64,000 nt of DNA from Pelomyxa schiedti (GCA_020536535.1 JAHLWZ010000185.1:18927-82926), one strand, 5' to 3'; shown: positions 35,091-56,657, counted from the stretch's first letter. Numbers and translations: made by a program. Notes: a model not told the origin generated them from the letters alone.

Positions 35091-38000
35091 ATGTCTGCGA
35101 CGGTGCCGCACAAGCGGCACCCCTCGCAAGCCATACAGCGCAACACAAAACTAGGTAGTGCGGCTCTGCCCATAGTCCCCACCGACGTACCAAAAAGGCG
35201 CAGGACCGCCGCCCAGCCACCCCCAAAGCCATCGACGCCCACGAGTGCTGCTGCTGCTACTACTACTAGTAGCATATCGACAGTACACCGCGGGGTAGCA
35301 ACCGCAACCAACAACACGATAAAAAACCCGAAGACCCCCCCGGCGAGGAAAAACCCTGTGCCGACAATTCGCCCGACAGCAGTGCACGACAACATGGCGG
35401 CCAACAACACCACCATGAAAAACACGACGACCCCGTCGACACCCGCGGCGAGGAAAAACCCTGTGACAACTCGCCCGGGGCCAGAATCAGCAACGCGTGC
35501 CACCGTTACATCTACTGCCCGCGAAGACGACGAGGACGAGGATGAGGGCGAGGAAGCGGGGCTGCCGGCCCCTACCAAGACGGCGAAAACAGCCACTTCC
35601 CATAATACCCCCTACAGCAGCAGCGGCCACAAGCCGATGGGCACCAAGAACGTGGACCATAATCAAACTGGTCACCACAAGGGTGCCATTCCCAAATCGT
35701 GTTCGTCAGGGAGCTCAGAACCCCTAAGTGCGCATGTAAATAAAGGCACTGAGACTGTCACAGAACCTGCACTGCAACAAACACCTCCCATTGTCCCAAA
35801 TCCCACCCCCAAACAAAAAAGTGATACCTCCAAGGTTCCAACATGCCAGAAAAAATCGCCTGTGGCTCCGCTATCCACGAAAAAGAAAAAACCAAAACCA
35901 ACAACAACCCAGAATCATGGAAACACCGCACTTAACACTGGAAGGGCAATGGGAATATCGGACAAGTTCTCCCAACAATCAATAACCACTTCTGTGTCAC
36001 AACCAACAAAGTGCCCTTTCCAAGTGGGGGTTAAACCTAAAACACCTGAACCTTCAAGCCGGCAGATAAGTGCGAATGCAAGAGAAGCCAAAGCCAAAAG
36101 AACAAAAAAATCTGAACAAGGAGCAGAACTAAAAACTGCCAATCAAAGCCAGCCAATCCAAAGCTGTGGAAGTAGCTGCACAACACAAAATACTTCACGA
36201 AGTGTTCAATCAATAAGCTTTGTGGAAAATGGGAGAGGCACCCCACCATTGGAGGGAATGACAGAGGAAATGGTGCTGAGGTGCGTGGACGGGAATTTTC
36301 CTGTTCCACCTGACGCGACCGTCTTGGTTCCTCCTTATGCAACCAGTGTGGACCTCTCCACTTTTGAATGCAGGCAGGTTTTTAAGTGGTACTTGATGGC
36401 AATGAAGGTGACATTTCTGATGAACTCTACAATAAGGTACCTCCGCCCTTCACAGTCTCGATATTGACACCATTTAGGCCTGTACATGTTTGGTAAAACC
36501 GGCCTTAAACACATGTAAAAGATGGAGATCAAAAGCAGCAGCTGATGCGGCCAGGGCAGTTGCTGAAGCAAAGGCTAAAGCCATGGTTGCTGAAGCAAAG
36601 GCTAAAAAAGCCATGGAGGTTGCTGAAGCAAAGGCTAAAAGAGCCATGGAGGTTGCTGAAGCAAAGGCTAAAAGAGCCATGGAGGTTGCTGAAGCAAAGA
36701 CTAAAGAAGCCACGGAGGCAAAGGCTAAAGCAGATGAGGCCAGGGCAGTTGCCGAAGCAAAGGCTAAAGCAGTTGCCGAAGCACAGGCTAAAGCAGCCAT
36801 GGAGGCAAAGGCTCACACAAATATTGTTGTAAAACGTATGTTTTCATGAAGTTGAGAGTAGCAAATTTGATCATCCTTTTTTTGCAGATAATCTTGATAC
36901 CGTCAGCAAGGAGGCTATGAATGAACTTAGGCACTATTACATGACTGGGACAGGGATGGTTGGCTCCTGCAAAATTCTGGTTGAGTTAGAAAAGACAATC
37001 AACTCTGTTCAAAAAGCCCCGTTTGGCCAAGGCATTGACAAACCCTTTATTATTCTGGATGGGTCATCTGGAATGGGCAAGACGCAGCTGGCCTTCTCGT
37101 TGAAAGAAGATGTCATGTTTGTTTTTTACCCTCTCTTCTCTCATTTTCCTGGTGCTGGAGGCCTTCTTGCTTGCTGACTCTGAGTAGATACCTTGTTTAT
37201 AGTGGTGAGAACCAGGATATATACAAGTGCTTTTCACATTTATCAAGTGCATTCAGGCAGTCCGTTCTCAGAGACTCTGGGCATCTTAAGCAGATCGATA
37301 TGTTACCATATTGCCATTTCTTGTTTTCTGAACAGGAATTGTTGTGGACCACAGCTTTCTTTGATTGGTGCTTTGGAGAACAGTGGGACCCAAGTACCAA
37401 GAAATGCAGGATGAAAAATACCCCACATTTCAATTCATCAGACCCAGACAGCAGCAACACAGAGGAGCAATACCCACGGAGACTCCCATATAGCCTTTTG
37501 GGAAGGATTAACCACCAAATCACAGGTCCAATGACCAATAGTCACTTTTTGGAAAAGTGGTCGTGGTTACCAAGAAAGCCTGTTATTTTTATAGACGAGA
37601 TGCCAGGACAAAATAAGAAGGAAGAACTTGAGTTTATGAGAAATCTGTGCCGAGCTTTGGGCCTCGCTGTTATTTTGTCTGGCACAAACTCCAGAGCGGT
37701 AAATATGCTCAATACTGACTCGTCACGAATTGAGTCTACCCCTTATCTGTGGTGCCATTTGTTCCCAAGGCCTTCACCTCCGACAGTGACGTCATTGAAA
37801 GCATCAAGGGTGCCAAAATATGATCAAATTCTGGCCAAGTGCAACGAAATTGACCCAAGACTTGCCGATTTCGTCAGGAAGTGCTGCGTCACCTGCAGAG
37901 GGTTATTTGTCCTTGCCATGTTGCGTCATTTGGAAGTGACACTTCTGGCTGCACACCCTCAAGGCATATTATCGCCACTGGAGGTACTGGATGACCTCAT

Positions 38001-39218
38001 GGCAGCGATGCAAGGCACAGTGCTGCAGAAGAAGAACTCCATTTACACAACCCAAGTTGGTCGTTCTGGACAGGTGTTGATGTATTTCTCTGGGATCAAA
38101 TGTGCCTCAGAGGTTATCTCCAAACACTTTGCGTACCTGTATCTTAAAAGGAAGGATGCTGCCGAAGAAGAGAGTGGCCTTGAATTGCGCTTCTGGCGTA
38201 AGGATGGCACCGTTGTGGAAGAGTCGCACAAGGACTTTCCTTTGGATAACACTAAGTTTTGTGGAAACATATATCCACACCCGTACTCCTTCTTCCCCAC
38301 AATTAAATGCGAACCGCTTCTATTCCTGTCACTCTGCGCGAATTACAAATGTAAGTTCAGCTTCTTGAATGAAAACAGGGAAGGAATTCCTCTTTGCCAG
38401 GCTTGGCTGAATCGTGACTTGCTTGCTCAAATTCAGATACATGTAAAAACCCAGACTGAGAGGAGCACAAAGAGCGATGGCTCGATACTGGAGCAGTACG
38501 CCGGAGTTGCCATTGCCGCAGCCTCGCATCGTGGTGGCCTGCAGGGCCAAAAGGTTCTTCCTTTTCTCACAGCTTTGGTTTACCACCTCTATGGGAGTCG
38601 TTGCTCTGTCCAATTTGAGCGACTAGTCAATAAAAGGTCAATAATACCCAAAAGCATGCAAGACATGAAGATACCTTTCCTGTCACCAACTGATGATATA
38701 TTCCCACCATCATTGAAAGCGATTCCCGGTGTGAACGTGGTTGAACTGGTGAGAACAGACGATCAATCTCAAATTGACATGAAAGCTGGCAGCTGCCTGA
38801 TCGTTGAAGCCAAGGACCACAAAAAGTTCAGGGCCTCTGATGTTGAAACAGTGTTACGCAAATTCAATCGCCATGCAACAGCGGAGCCACAACTCTGTTT
38901 GATATTCCAGAAGGTGATGAACAAGGACCCGTATGTACTGCACACAACAGGGCCTATTTACCAGTTCCGGGTTGAACAGACAGAAGGGATCGAGGATCTC
39001 AGGTGCCTGACACCTACTAAGTATGGGTGTGGAAAAAAACCCTCGAATAAACAAGGTTCGCAAACCCAAGCAGCACCTCAAGCAAGGATCCTGACATCAA
39101 AATAAATGGCCTGTGCATCATTTTCGAAGTTGGGAATGTCAACCCTCCAAACCCCCCAGGATGCTCAGAAGTGAGTGGCTACTTTGAGAACCTCGTGATC
39201 ATCCCTGAAAACACTTAA
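35091..39218 (+). CDS. Crinkler-type P-loop NTPase with nuclease-like C-terminus
   Basis: About 1300 residues in at least four exons. Exon 1 (35091-36436) is a disordered Pro/Thr/Lys-rich tail with an acidic block. Exon 2 (about 36523-36837) is an 11-residue coiled-coil repeat. Exon 3 carries PFIILDGSSGMGKTQLAFSL (Walker A). Exon 4 has PVIFIDEMP (Walker B), VILSGTNSRAV (sensor-like), and a C-terminal block SCLIVEAKDH, resembling the E-x-K of PD-(D/E)xK nucleases. The layout and the GSSGMGKTQ signature match the NTPase-nuclease module of Crinkler proteins described in oomycetes and other eukaryotes. The direct frame stops at 39105; a 29-nt intron at about 39027-39055 would extend it, ending LVIIPENT at 39218. 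No signal peptide. Function here unknown. Confidence 0.83.
36597..36712 (+). repeat. 33-bp tandem repeat encoding 11-residue coiled-coil units
   Basis: Tandem copies of a 33-nt unit beginning GTTGCTGAAGCAAAGGC and encoding VAEAKAKRAME. Three near-identical units are followed by diverged ones to about 36820. The 11-residue period (hendecad) gives a long Ala/Lys/Glu helix between the disordered head and the NTPase domain of the Crinkler-type gene. Confidence 0.9.
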
Positions 39219-39455
39219 TGACTACAAAAAAATGCATTTTGATGAATCAGAGTGTTGTTCTTAGTGACGGAGTGGGTGGAAAAATCTGCTCTTTTTTGAT
39301 TTAGCAGGCCCAAAGGGTGGACCATAAAATGTGCTTGGTCCTGCGCGACGATAACGAAAAAGACAGCCTTCTGGTGGGTTGATTATTTGGCTGAATAAAA
39401 TAATCCACAGAGCGGAACGCTGAACTTTTCGTTAATTGTTTCCTTCTCCGTGGTT

Positions 39456-42400
39456 ATGATGCATGCGAACGGACTGGTTTTTTGTGTGAACGGGGAGGTG
39501 GTGAGACCTGTGTGTTCATGCAGTCATCACGTGCCTTCATTGGCTGACTTTTTGAGGGGGTCTCTTCTTCTCACTGGCACAAAAGTTGCCTGCAACAAGG
39601 CCGAGTGCGACCTCTTCTTCTTTTCCAATTTTTAATTTACTTTCTCATTCACTTGTCACAGGTGTGGGGCATGTTCTGTTGTGGTGTCGAGGTGGGACCA
39701 TTGCTCGGCCAGGGCAAGACATTGTGTGGTCAATTCATGTGCCATTCCTCTGCCGTTGATCCACGGGTGCAATGTCACAACCGTTGAACACCTCGCTCCT
39801 GACAGGAAGCATTTGCATGCAATCCAAGAACTGTTGATCAACAATCATGGTTATTCCATCTTCTTCCTCCTCCTCCTCCGTGCTGGAACTATGACTGATC
39901 GTTTGCTGTGTTGGCTGTTCCCAGTCTGGGACTGACTTTTTTTTTCCCTCCCAGGAATACAGTGTGGCTACTGCACTCCTGGAATTGTGATGTCACTGTA
40001 TGGGGCAGCAATTGGTCAACGATGCTCAAATGTCAGTTTTTTTTTCTGTTTTTTTTGTCCATTTGTAACTTCCAAGCAGGATGTTGAGAACCTGACGGTC
40101 AATAAGGTTCACAGAGTGGACAACATCTGTCGTTGCACGGGATATCAACCAATACTCAAAACAGAGGCACAGGTCTTCTCCCAAGAGGGCATTCAACCTC
40201 CTGCCTTTCCGGCACAATTAATTCCCCAGAGCAGAGAATTGACAAGAGTTCACTACGGTGAAGGAGAATGGTACTGAGTGAGTTTTGCCTGTTCTTTTGC
40301 CTCCTTCGTTACATCTCTTTTTGAAGGATTTCCCCTTTCACTCTGGAAGATTTTTTAAATGAGTTATCCAGTCATCCGACAGCTCTCATTATTGGTGGTG
40401 GGACCAATTACTTCCGAAAAATGTACAGTGGTGGGCCAATTACAACTGTCATCCACACTCACAACGTTTGTGAAATGTGTTCACTTCAGTTTGATGAAAA
40501 AGAGGTTTCTCTCCACTTCAATAAGAAGTACGTTCCCTAATTTTATTTTCCAATACAGGGCCTTTCAATTGGTGCAGCAGTGACAATTACTTGTTTGGCT
40601 GAATTTTTACACAAAAGTTGCAGCTCACTTAGATTTTGGAAAAAGCAGAGTGTGGAAGAAATCATCACATTCCTTACAGGAATAAGGAGTCAACAATTTC
40701 GCAATGCCTCAACAATTGGTGGATCTCTCGTACAAAATTACAGACAGTCATGTTTTTCTTCCCTTTTCCTCATCTTGGGTGAGAACAAAATCTCCCACCG
40801 AAGTTCCTTTTTCAAAATCACCACAATCAGGAGCTGAAGTGACAGTTGTTTCTCCCGGAAAGGACATCAGAGTTTTACAACTTGACACTTCCCAAACACT
40901 TGACCTCACTTTGGCACCACTTGAGACCCTTCTGAAGATATATGTTCCGGCTTTCTCTGGTTATTTACGCACATTTTCTCAACCAAAACCCGTTGCTACC
41001 ATGGCAGTTGCTGTCACATTATCACTTGACACAAATTCAAGTATAGTCTTACCTTCCTATATAAAGAGTAAGTAACCTCTTTTTTTAGTTTCTCAATGCT
41101 CAGTTGCTTTTACTGGATTAAGTCCCCTCCCTTCCAAATCCAGCACCCTTAACAAGACACTTGTTGGGCAGCACTTTACAAATGAAGCAATCCAAGAGTG
41201 TTTGGGTGGTCTAGAAACAGTGAGTCAAAAGTCACAACAGACACAGCATTAACACCCTTTTGTAGGATTTTCCTGGAATACCCCAACAGTACCTCGTTTT
41301 TGCCCGGAATTCTTTGTTACAAGCAGTGTCTTATTCTAAAGGAACGAGCAAATTGCACAACCTGAATTCGATTCGGACTTTTACATCTGTTGGGACAGCA
41401 CCTATGGGAAGAGAATTGCCTCTGACAGCGTCTCCTTCCTTGGTCATGGGTCTTGCAAGATTTGTTGACGATTTACCGGAAATTGTATGAAAGCAATGCT
41501 CTCTAAATCCTCCTGTGACGACTCATAGAGTGGAACCCTGCACGGGGCCTATGTCTTGGCAAAAACGGCCAATGCATTTATTTCAGGGATTAACACAACG
41601 AAGGCTCAAAATGTTGCTGGGTTAACAACAGGATAGTTGGAAGTGTCATTGGAACTTATGATTGACGTAGGTTTTTTGGGATTGTATATTTCGAAGATAT
41701 TCCCAACAAGTTGCATTCTAAAGTTTTCTTCTCTTCCAGTCCTTAAAAACCTAATTGTTGACCAGATATTCGCTCAAAACGCTGTTGAATATGTGGGCCA
41801 ACCAATTGCCCTTGTCCTGGCGTCTACTCGGCACCAAGCCCGATGTGCCTCTCAAGCAGTTGAAGTGCAGTACCGGAACGTATCCCCCGCTGTGTTGACC
41901 TTTCCACAGGTACTCACACTCCCTTGAAACACTTACGAAGTATTTTTATTTCCACCTCCGAAAAAAAAAAGGCTTTGCAAAAAAGGGCTTTTCTTGGTGA
42001 ATCCTTAAGAATATCCAACATGAAAGGAGAGGAACCACCACCTTCTCAGCACGTAATTGAAGGTTTCCCTTTTGTTTAATTCCGCTGACAGCAAGTCAGG
42101 AACTGTCGAGTTGGGGTCACAGGCGCACTTCTACATGGAGACCCACAGAGCATATGCTGTCCCTAGTGGAGATGATTCCATTACAATCTATTCCAGTTCC
42201 ATGGCTCCCACTGATGTACAAGCTGTAATAAGCACAAGTCTCAATCTTGAATCCAATCAGGTATGAAGTTGGAATCAAGAAGAAAGGAGCCAGTGGCTGT
42301 GGTCATATCAATTCACCAGAACAACAGGTCATTGTAAAAGTACCTCATATTGGAGGAAATTTTGGAGGAAAGGGGTTTCGCTCTGCGCTGGTGGCGGCCG

Positions 42401-44560
42401 CAGCAGCTGTAGCAGCAAACAAGACTCATCGTCCCGTGAAGCTCGTACTTGAAAGAGAGGAAGACATGTTAGTTGCCGGGAAAAGAGTTCCGTATTATAT
42501 ACACTATCAGGCGGGATTCTTGGATTCTGGCAAAATGGTATTCCTCACTCTCGACTATATGGCAAATGGGTACCTTCCGAACGAATTCATTTTACCGGCA
42601 GTAAACCTCGAAAAATAGGGGCAGTTTTGATGATGCAGGTTCAATGATACTGAAGAAGTCGATGCAACATGCAGAAAACGTCTATGACATTTTAAGCTTT
42701 CAAGTACCCCCTATTCATTTCACACATTTTTCACAACTTCTCCAGGTGAATGGAATCCTGTACAAGACCAATACGGCCCCAAATACGGCTTTTCGCGGTA
42801 CAAAAAATAAGTATTTCACTTTCCTTTCTTATTGCCAGACAGGTTTTGGCACTCCACAGGCGCTGTTTGCAACCGGTAAGTCCTCCAACTTCTACTTTTA
42901 AACCGTTAGGCACGCATTTTTTTGTTAGAGCAAACCATCGAGAGAATTGCTGCTTTTCTTGGAAAGCCATCAAGTGATGTGAGGAAACTGAACTTTTACC
43001 AGGTACTTCTTTTTCAGTTGACGTGCTTTTTTTTGTTCACAAAGAACCCCAGGATGGGGCGATCTCTCCATATGGACAACAGTTGGGAGATGTGCATATG
43101 GAGAGAATGTGGGAAGAGCTCTTCCAAGTTGCTCACATCGCGGAACGAATTGCGGCTCTCAAGCAATTCAATCTGGATAATCAATCCCTCAAAAAAGGTG
43201 CCTCCACTCCTTCCTGGGTCCAGTTTCATTTTTTCAACAGGAATTTCGGTCATTCCTTCAAAATATGGAATCGGCAGTGGTTGCACCATGATGGCTCAGG
43301 TAAGCTTTTCCCTCACTTGTCATGTGCTCATTGTCATCCGTTTTTTATGTGCTGCGAAGGCAACAGCTCTTGTGTCGATTTACGCCATTGATGGAAGCAT
43401 CACCATTTACATTGGGGGGGTGGAACAAGGCCAAGGCCTTCATACGAAAATCACTCAGATTGCTGCTGCTGAACTTGGTGCCCCAATTCAGAAGGTGTGG
43501 TAACCTCCTTTCCTTGAACTTGCCACCTACTCGCCACAAAGGTAACCGTCGCACAAGCAACCACTGAGTGCACCCCCAATGCGGGTGCCAGCACATCATC
43601 CCAACAGACGGACATCAACGGGATGGCTGTGTTGGATGCTTGCAGGCAGATCAACTCGAGGTTCTTTTTCATTTCGAAGTTGCCAACATATTAACTCCAT
43701 TAAACAGACTCCTTCCCATAAAAAACATTGTGTCCCCTAAGACTTCACAGATGGAATACTGGCAATCTCTGATTCACACAGCTCATTCTCTGCGCGTGGA
43801 CCTTTCAGCTCATGGTCACTATGCCACTCCTGGGCTTCATTTCAATTGGGATACAGGGTTCTTCTTCATCTCCCTTTTTTTTAATTGTAAGTACCACGCT
43901 TTAGCAAAGGTACGCCATTCCACTATTACACGTGGGGCATCGCCGCTGCAGAGGTGGAGGTGAATGTCATGACAGGAGAATACAGTATCTTTCTTCTTCC
44001 TCTTTTTTAAAAGTTGTTCATCTTTCCAGTTCCACTGCAAGTGGACGTAATGATGGATGTTGGAAATAGCATCAATCCAGCCATTGATGTTGGTCAGATA
44101 GAAGGCGGGTTCGTACAAGGTGAGCAAATAAAGAAAATCAACAGAAATCTGCAACTAATGCTCCCAAAGGAATGGGGATGTTTACGATGGAAGAACTTTC
44201 ATGGGATAAAAGCACAGGGGCTCTGCAGAACACAAACCTGCACAACTATACAATACCAAGGGCAAAGGATACACCCAGAATGTTCAACACCCATTTTTAC
44301 CAAAAGAACCCGAACTCCAAACTGGCATCATTGAATTCCTCAAGAGGCATAGGGGAGCCCACTCTTTTCCTTGGCAGCTCCGTCTTGTTTGCCCTTCAAA
44401 GTATCATTCCGAATTCCCTATTTGCGTCGAGGCTAACACCCAAACTCTTTTGCAAAAAGATGCCACCAATGATTACCGTAAGTCACAAGGAAGAACACCT
44501 GTTTTTTTCAATTCTCCCACAACCAGGGAAAAGCTTCTTCAGGCTCTTTCAGAGCCGTAA
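39456..44560 (+). CDS. Xanthine dehydrogenase / aldehyde oxidase family molybdoenzyme
   Basis: Molybdenum hydroxylase in the order 2Fe-2S / 2Fe-2S / FAD / molybdopterin. The first cluster is C-NKAE-CGAC, split by an intron. The second is [10 protein letters not shown] plus CRCTGYQP. The FAD domain has [14 protein letters not shown]. The Mo domains have [39 protein letters not shown] (across an intron), [49 protein letters not shown] and the catalytic-Glu motif [17 protein letters not shown]. The usual GGKE Glu (substrate-binding Glu802 in bovine numbering) is Gly here, so xanthine need not be the substrate. Start ATG 39456. A final exon gives [11 protein letters not shown] and stop 44560. About 20 introns. 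It is convergent with the BEACH gene, about 30 bp apart. Confidence 0.9.
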
Positions 44561-44591
44561 ATACAAAAAATAAATAAACAGGAATTTTTTT

Positions 44592-53648
<9,057 letters not shown>

Positions 53649-54020
53649 GGGGCAGGTTTTTTTTTGTTTCGTTTTTCCCTTCGCTTTTTTTTTGCGAACG
53701 GGATAGCTCTCGCGAAGGATTTTTCATCTTTAGGGATTTCTGTTTGCCGTTTTTCTATTGTAACTCTTGCTTAAAAAAGGAAAAAAAACAAAACACAGGT
53801 GATGAATGGGCTGTTGGGAGTGTTGGTGTGTCAGGTTATAGACAGAGAGTATGAGGAGAAAGGTGTGGGTGAATGATGTCACGTGATTGAAAGACTTTTT
53901 CTATCTAACTCTTGCTGGGTGGTGTACCGGAATAACTATTGGCCAGCAGGGAAAGGAGTGATGCTAGTGTTGGTACAGGAGTATCTAAAAAGAGTGTGAG
54001 CAATAAACAGCTACTTTCAT
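53649..54020. promoter_or_regulatory. Intergenic region between BEACH 5' end and zinc-finger gene 3' end
   Basis: About 370 bp. It should hold the BEACH promoter and the 3' end of the leftward zinc-finger gene. T-rich runs lie near 53657-53692 and A-rich runs near 53775-53795. No coding frame or named element is supported. Confidence 0.3.
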
Positions 54021-55966
54021 TTAAGGTAATCTGTGTGTTATTAGTTTGTTACCTGGGATTGAAGACTGATTCTGCAGGTGTTGTGGTGTCGGCCGCTGTT
54101 GTGGTTGTGATTGTGATTGTGATAATGACTGTGGGTGCGATTGTGACGGTGCTAGTGATGGTTGCGATTGTTGTAGCGGCGGTTGCTGCTGTTGTTGTTG
54201 TTGTTGTTGCTGCTGCTGCTGCTGCTGTTGATGTTGACTTGCGAGCTGAAGGAGTTCTCTTTGCCGTTTTTCTAGATTCTCTTGCTGCTGCTGTAGAAGA
54301 TGCAATCTTAGTTGTTGGAAAAGGATGTCAGGGGTTGCACTCTGCAAAGTAGGAGGTGGTTGTTGTTGTTGCTTTGGTAGTACTTGTTGTGAATGCTGAT
54401 GTGGCGGAGGGGAAGATTGAGATTGTGGCTGCGGAGATTGTTGCCTTTGTGGTTGTGCTTGTTGGGCCGCGGGTCCTTGTGCTGGTGCTGCCCGTTCTCT
54501 TGGGGATTGGACAATTTGGGCAGGGGGTGGTTGTGTATCGTGTGGTTTGCCTTGAATTTTGAGGTGCTGAATCTGTTTCTCGAGGCCGAATTGCTGAAGC
54601 TGAGCGAGCATAACTGGGGATAAATGCGGCGGAATCTGTGGTGATAGCTGAAATGGTTGTGGCGGGAGCTGCATTTGAGGTGCGCAAAGTGGCATTTGGG
54701 GAGTCAACAATTGCGCAGGAATGGGGCAGAGTGGTGATGCGGACGCAAAGCTAGGACTGTTTGGAGGGGGAAACGGAGTTGGGAAAGGAGAAAGAAGTGG
54801 TAAATTGCCAAGTGCCTGCTGCTTAGCAAGGGAGTGCAAAATGGAATAAACGTAGGGTCCACATGGGGAAGGTAAATCAGTAGAAGATTTAGGTGGTTCT
54901 AGTGGAATTTGTGGTGGTTCCCGGGGCTCCACATCGATAGGAGTAAGAGGTTGTGATGAGAGTACCTTCGGGGAGCATGCTGGTATAACTGCTGGGGCGG
55001 GGGGAGTCACAGGGCGCGCGCATGTTGTGGAATAAGAGCTGTTGGTAGGAGAGCCAGGTGTAGAGAATGAGCTTCGGCCAGAATTTGAGTACGTGTGTGG
55101 TAATTTTGCCGATTTCCTTCTTGGTGTACTTTGATAAGTAGCGCCTGTTTGGTCCACAAAGTAAAGGTCTGTTCCCTTATTGCGGTATTCTTCTTTGACT
55201 GCATCCCCCCGCTGCTCGTGCTGTTTGTTGGGTTACATAAAATAAATATTTAGGGTACGTTCACATACACCAAAGATGTGCCGGGAAAAGTTATTCGTCA
55301 TTCTTTGGTTGCACTGGTCAAAGAAGCACACATAATTTCCGTTTTGGTCTTTGTTAAACAGGCTTGCTCCATACCGCCCCATTTGAGCATGAAGGTCAGC
55401 TCCGGTTCCAATTTTGATACGGCTTCCTTCGTGCTCATGGTCATGCTCGCCGCGGTCATAGTCATAGTCCAAATGTTCAGATGGGGACTTGGATACACGA
55501 TGATGGCCGTCATCAGGGGGTGTTGTTGCATTCCCAGTGTCACCTGAATCAAACGATTGAGAGCGGAATGTTCTGCGCCTTTTATTGCTTGGTGAAGTTG
55601 CCGAATCCAATCCAGTAGAATCACTAGCAGAATAAGAAGTAGTTGTAGTAGTAGCAGCTGTAGTAGCTGTAGTTGTAGAAGTAGAAGTAGTAGTTGTAGT
55701 TGAAGGAGGAGAAGAAGTTGATGCAGAGGAATTAGTATTACTATTAGTGTTAATTGGATTTGCACTCATTCTGTCATTGCGAGGGGAACCAAGTGCACTA
55801 AATGAATTTTGAAAAGACTGGTGAGGTGAAGTTGCCAAGTGAGACTGAGACTGATGAGAATGGGAGTGAGAGCGAGAATGAGAATGAGAAGGAGAAGTTG
55901 GGTGCTGGTGTGGGTGTTGGTGAGACTGAGAACTGAAGTCGTTGTCGGACTCCAAAAGAAATGACA
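54021..55966 (-). CDS. Gln-rich protein with single C2H2-like zinc finger
   Basis: Probable transcription regulator. The 5' exon (to about 55279) is Ser/His/Thr-rich, includes a nuclear-signal-like NKRRRTFRSQS, and ends with YVCFFDQCNQRMTNNFSRH. A short intron (about 55223-55270, GTATGTG...CAACAG) joins it to HIFGHEQRGDAVK, giving a C-x4-C-x10-H-x3-H finger. The second exon is Pro/Gln-rich with a poly-Gln run of about 17 (around 54190-54240) and ends NKLITHRLP. The frame has no ATG at its 5' edge. A 3' splice site (CTCTCAG) sits directly before it, so at least one upstream exon exists beyond 55966. Family assignment beyond zinc finger is not possible. Confidence 0.75.
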
Positions 55967-56657
55967 CTGAGAGTCTGTTGTTGTCCAGGTTTTTTTAAAT
56001 TACTTCCACTTTGGAGGTTGGTGCAGACGTCGGGGAAAAAAAAAACCCAAGCCCAAATGGTGGTAAAAGTGTGGGTTTTGGATTTATTGGTTTATTGGTA
56101 AATTTTTGGTGAGTTTGTTGGAAGAACAAGACCAAAGAGAAGAAGCCTCGCTTCTCTTTTTTTTTTTTTTTCTTTCAAATTTTTGATGGTTTGTTTGCTG
56201 TTTTAATTTTGTAACTGAGGTTAACATAAGTTAGGGGTACGGACTTCGTCAGGGAGGAAGTGAGGTTTTGATTTTAGTCGCCCGGAGGACAAAGGGAGCA
56301 AATAATCCACTTGATACATGGATTTCGTCAATGGCGATGAGAAATCTTTTTTTTCCGCCGCGTCGCTCGTCAAGCTACCTGAGGTTTTCCCAGTCGCTTA
56401 AAATAGGCTAGCCGTGCTTTCGCCAAAAGACAAATCAACTTGTTCGGTGAAAGCCGTGGCTTCCTCTTGGGGCACATTGACCGGCCCCAAGAGGCTACTG
56501 TTCCTCTCAGTCCCTCAGTCAGCAGGTGCCCCAATTACTGCAAACTTTCTTAAAGGATTCCAAAAGATTGGGGTGGCAGCACTCCCCTGCGTGTGCGGGA
56601 CAGTCTGTCTACGCTCGCGATTAGCTACGATAATCTAACTAAAAATCGTAATAAACG
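55967..56657. promoter_or_regulatory. Divergent intergenic region with a 10-bp hairpin
   Basis: About 690 bp between the leftward zinc-finger gene and rightward UNC-93-like gene. It contains a T15-type run near 56158-56172, the missing 5' exon of the zinc-finger gene, and a perfect 10-bp inverted repeat (CCTCTTGGGG, 56463-56472; complement 56485-56494, 12-nt loop). No tRNA or snRNA consensus was recognised. A short frame at 56414-56638 has no supportable homology. Confidence 0.4.

Noticed and set aside
35009-35596. Minus-strand 195-codon frame, Val/Ala-rich
   Set aside because: Antisense of the disordered first exon of the Crinkler-type gene; composition is a mirror of Pro/Thr codons.
36437-36522. 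Separate gene boundary between the disordered head and the coiled-coil/NTPase part
   Set aside because: A GT-AG intron joins the exons in phase, and no stop/start pair or promoter-like gap is needed. RNA data could still separate them.
36474-36800. Minus-strand repetitive Ala/Phe/Ser frame
   Set aside because: Antisense of the 33-bp coiled-coil repeat.
54128-54352. Plus-strand Val-run frame resembling a membrane protein
   Set aside because: Translation of the poly-Gln (CAG/CAA) tract in antisense gives Val/Ala/Leu runs; no homology.
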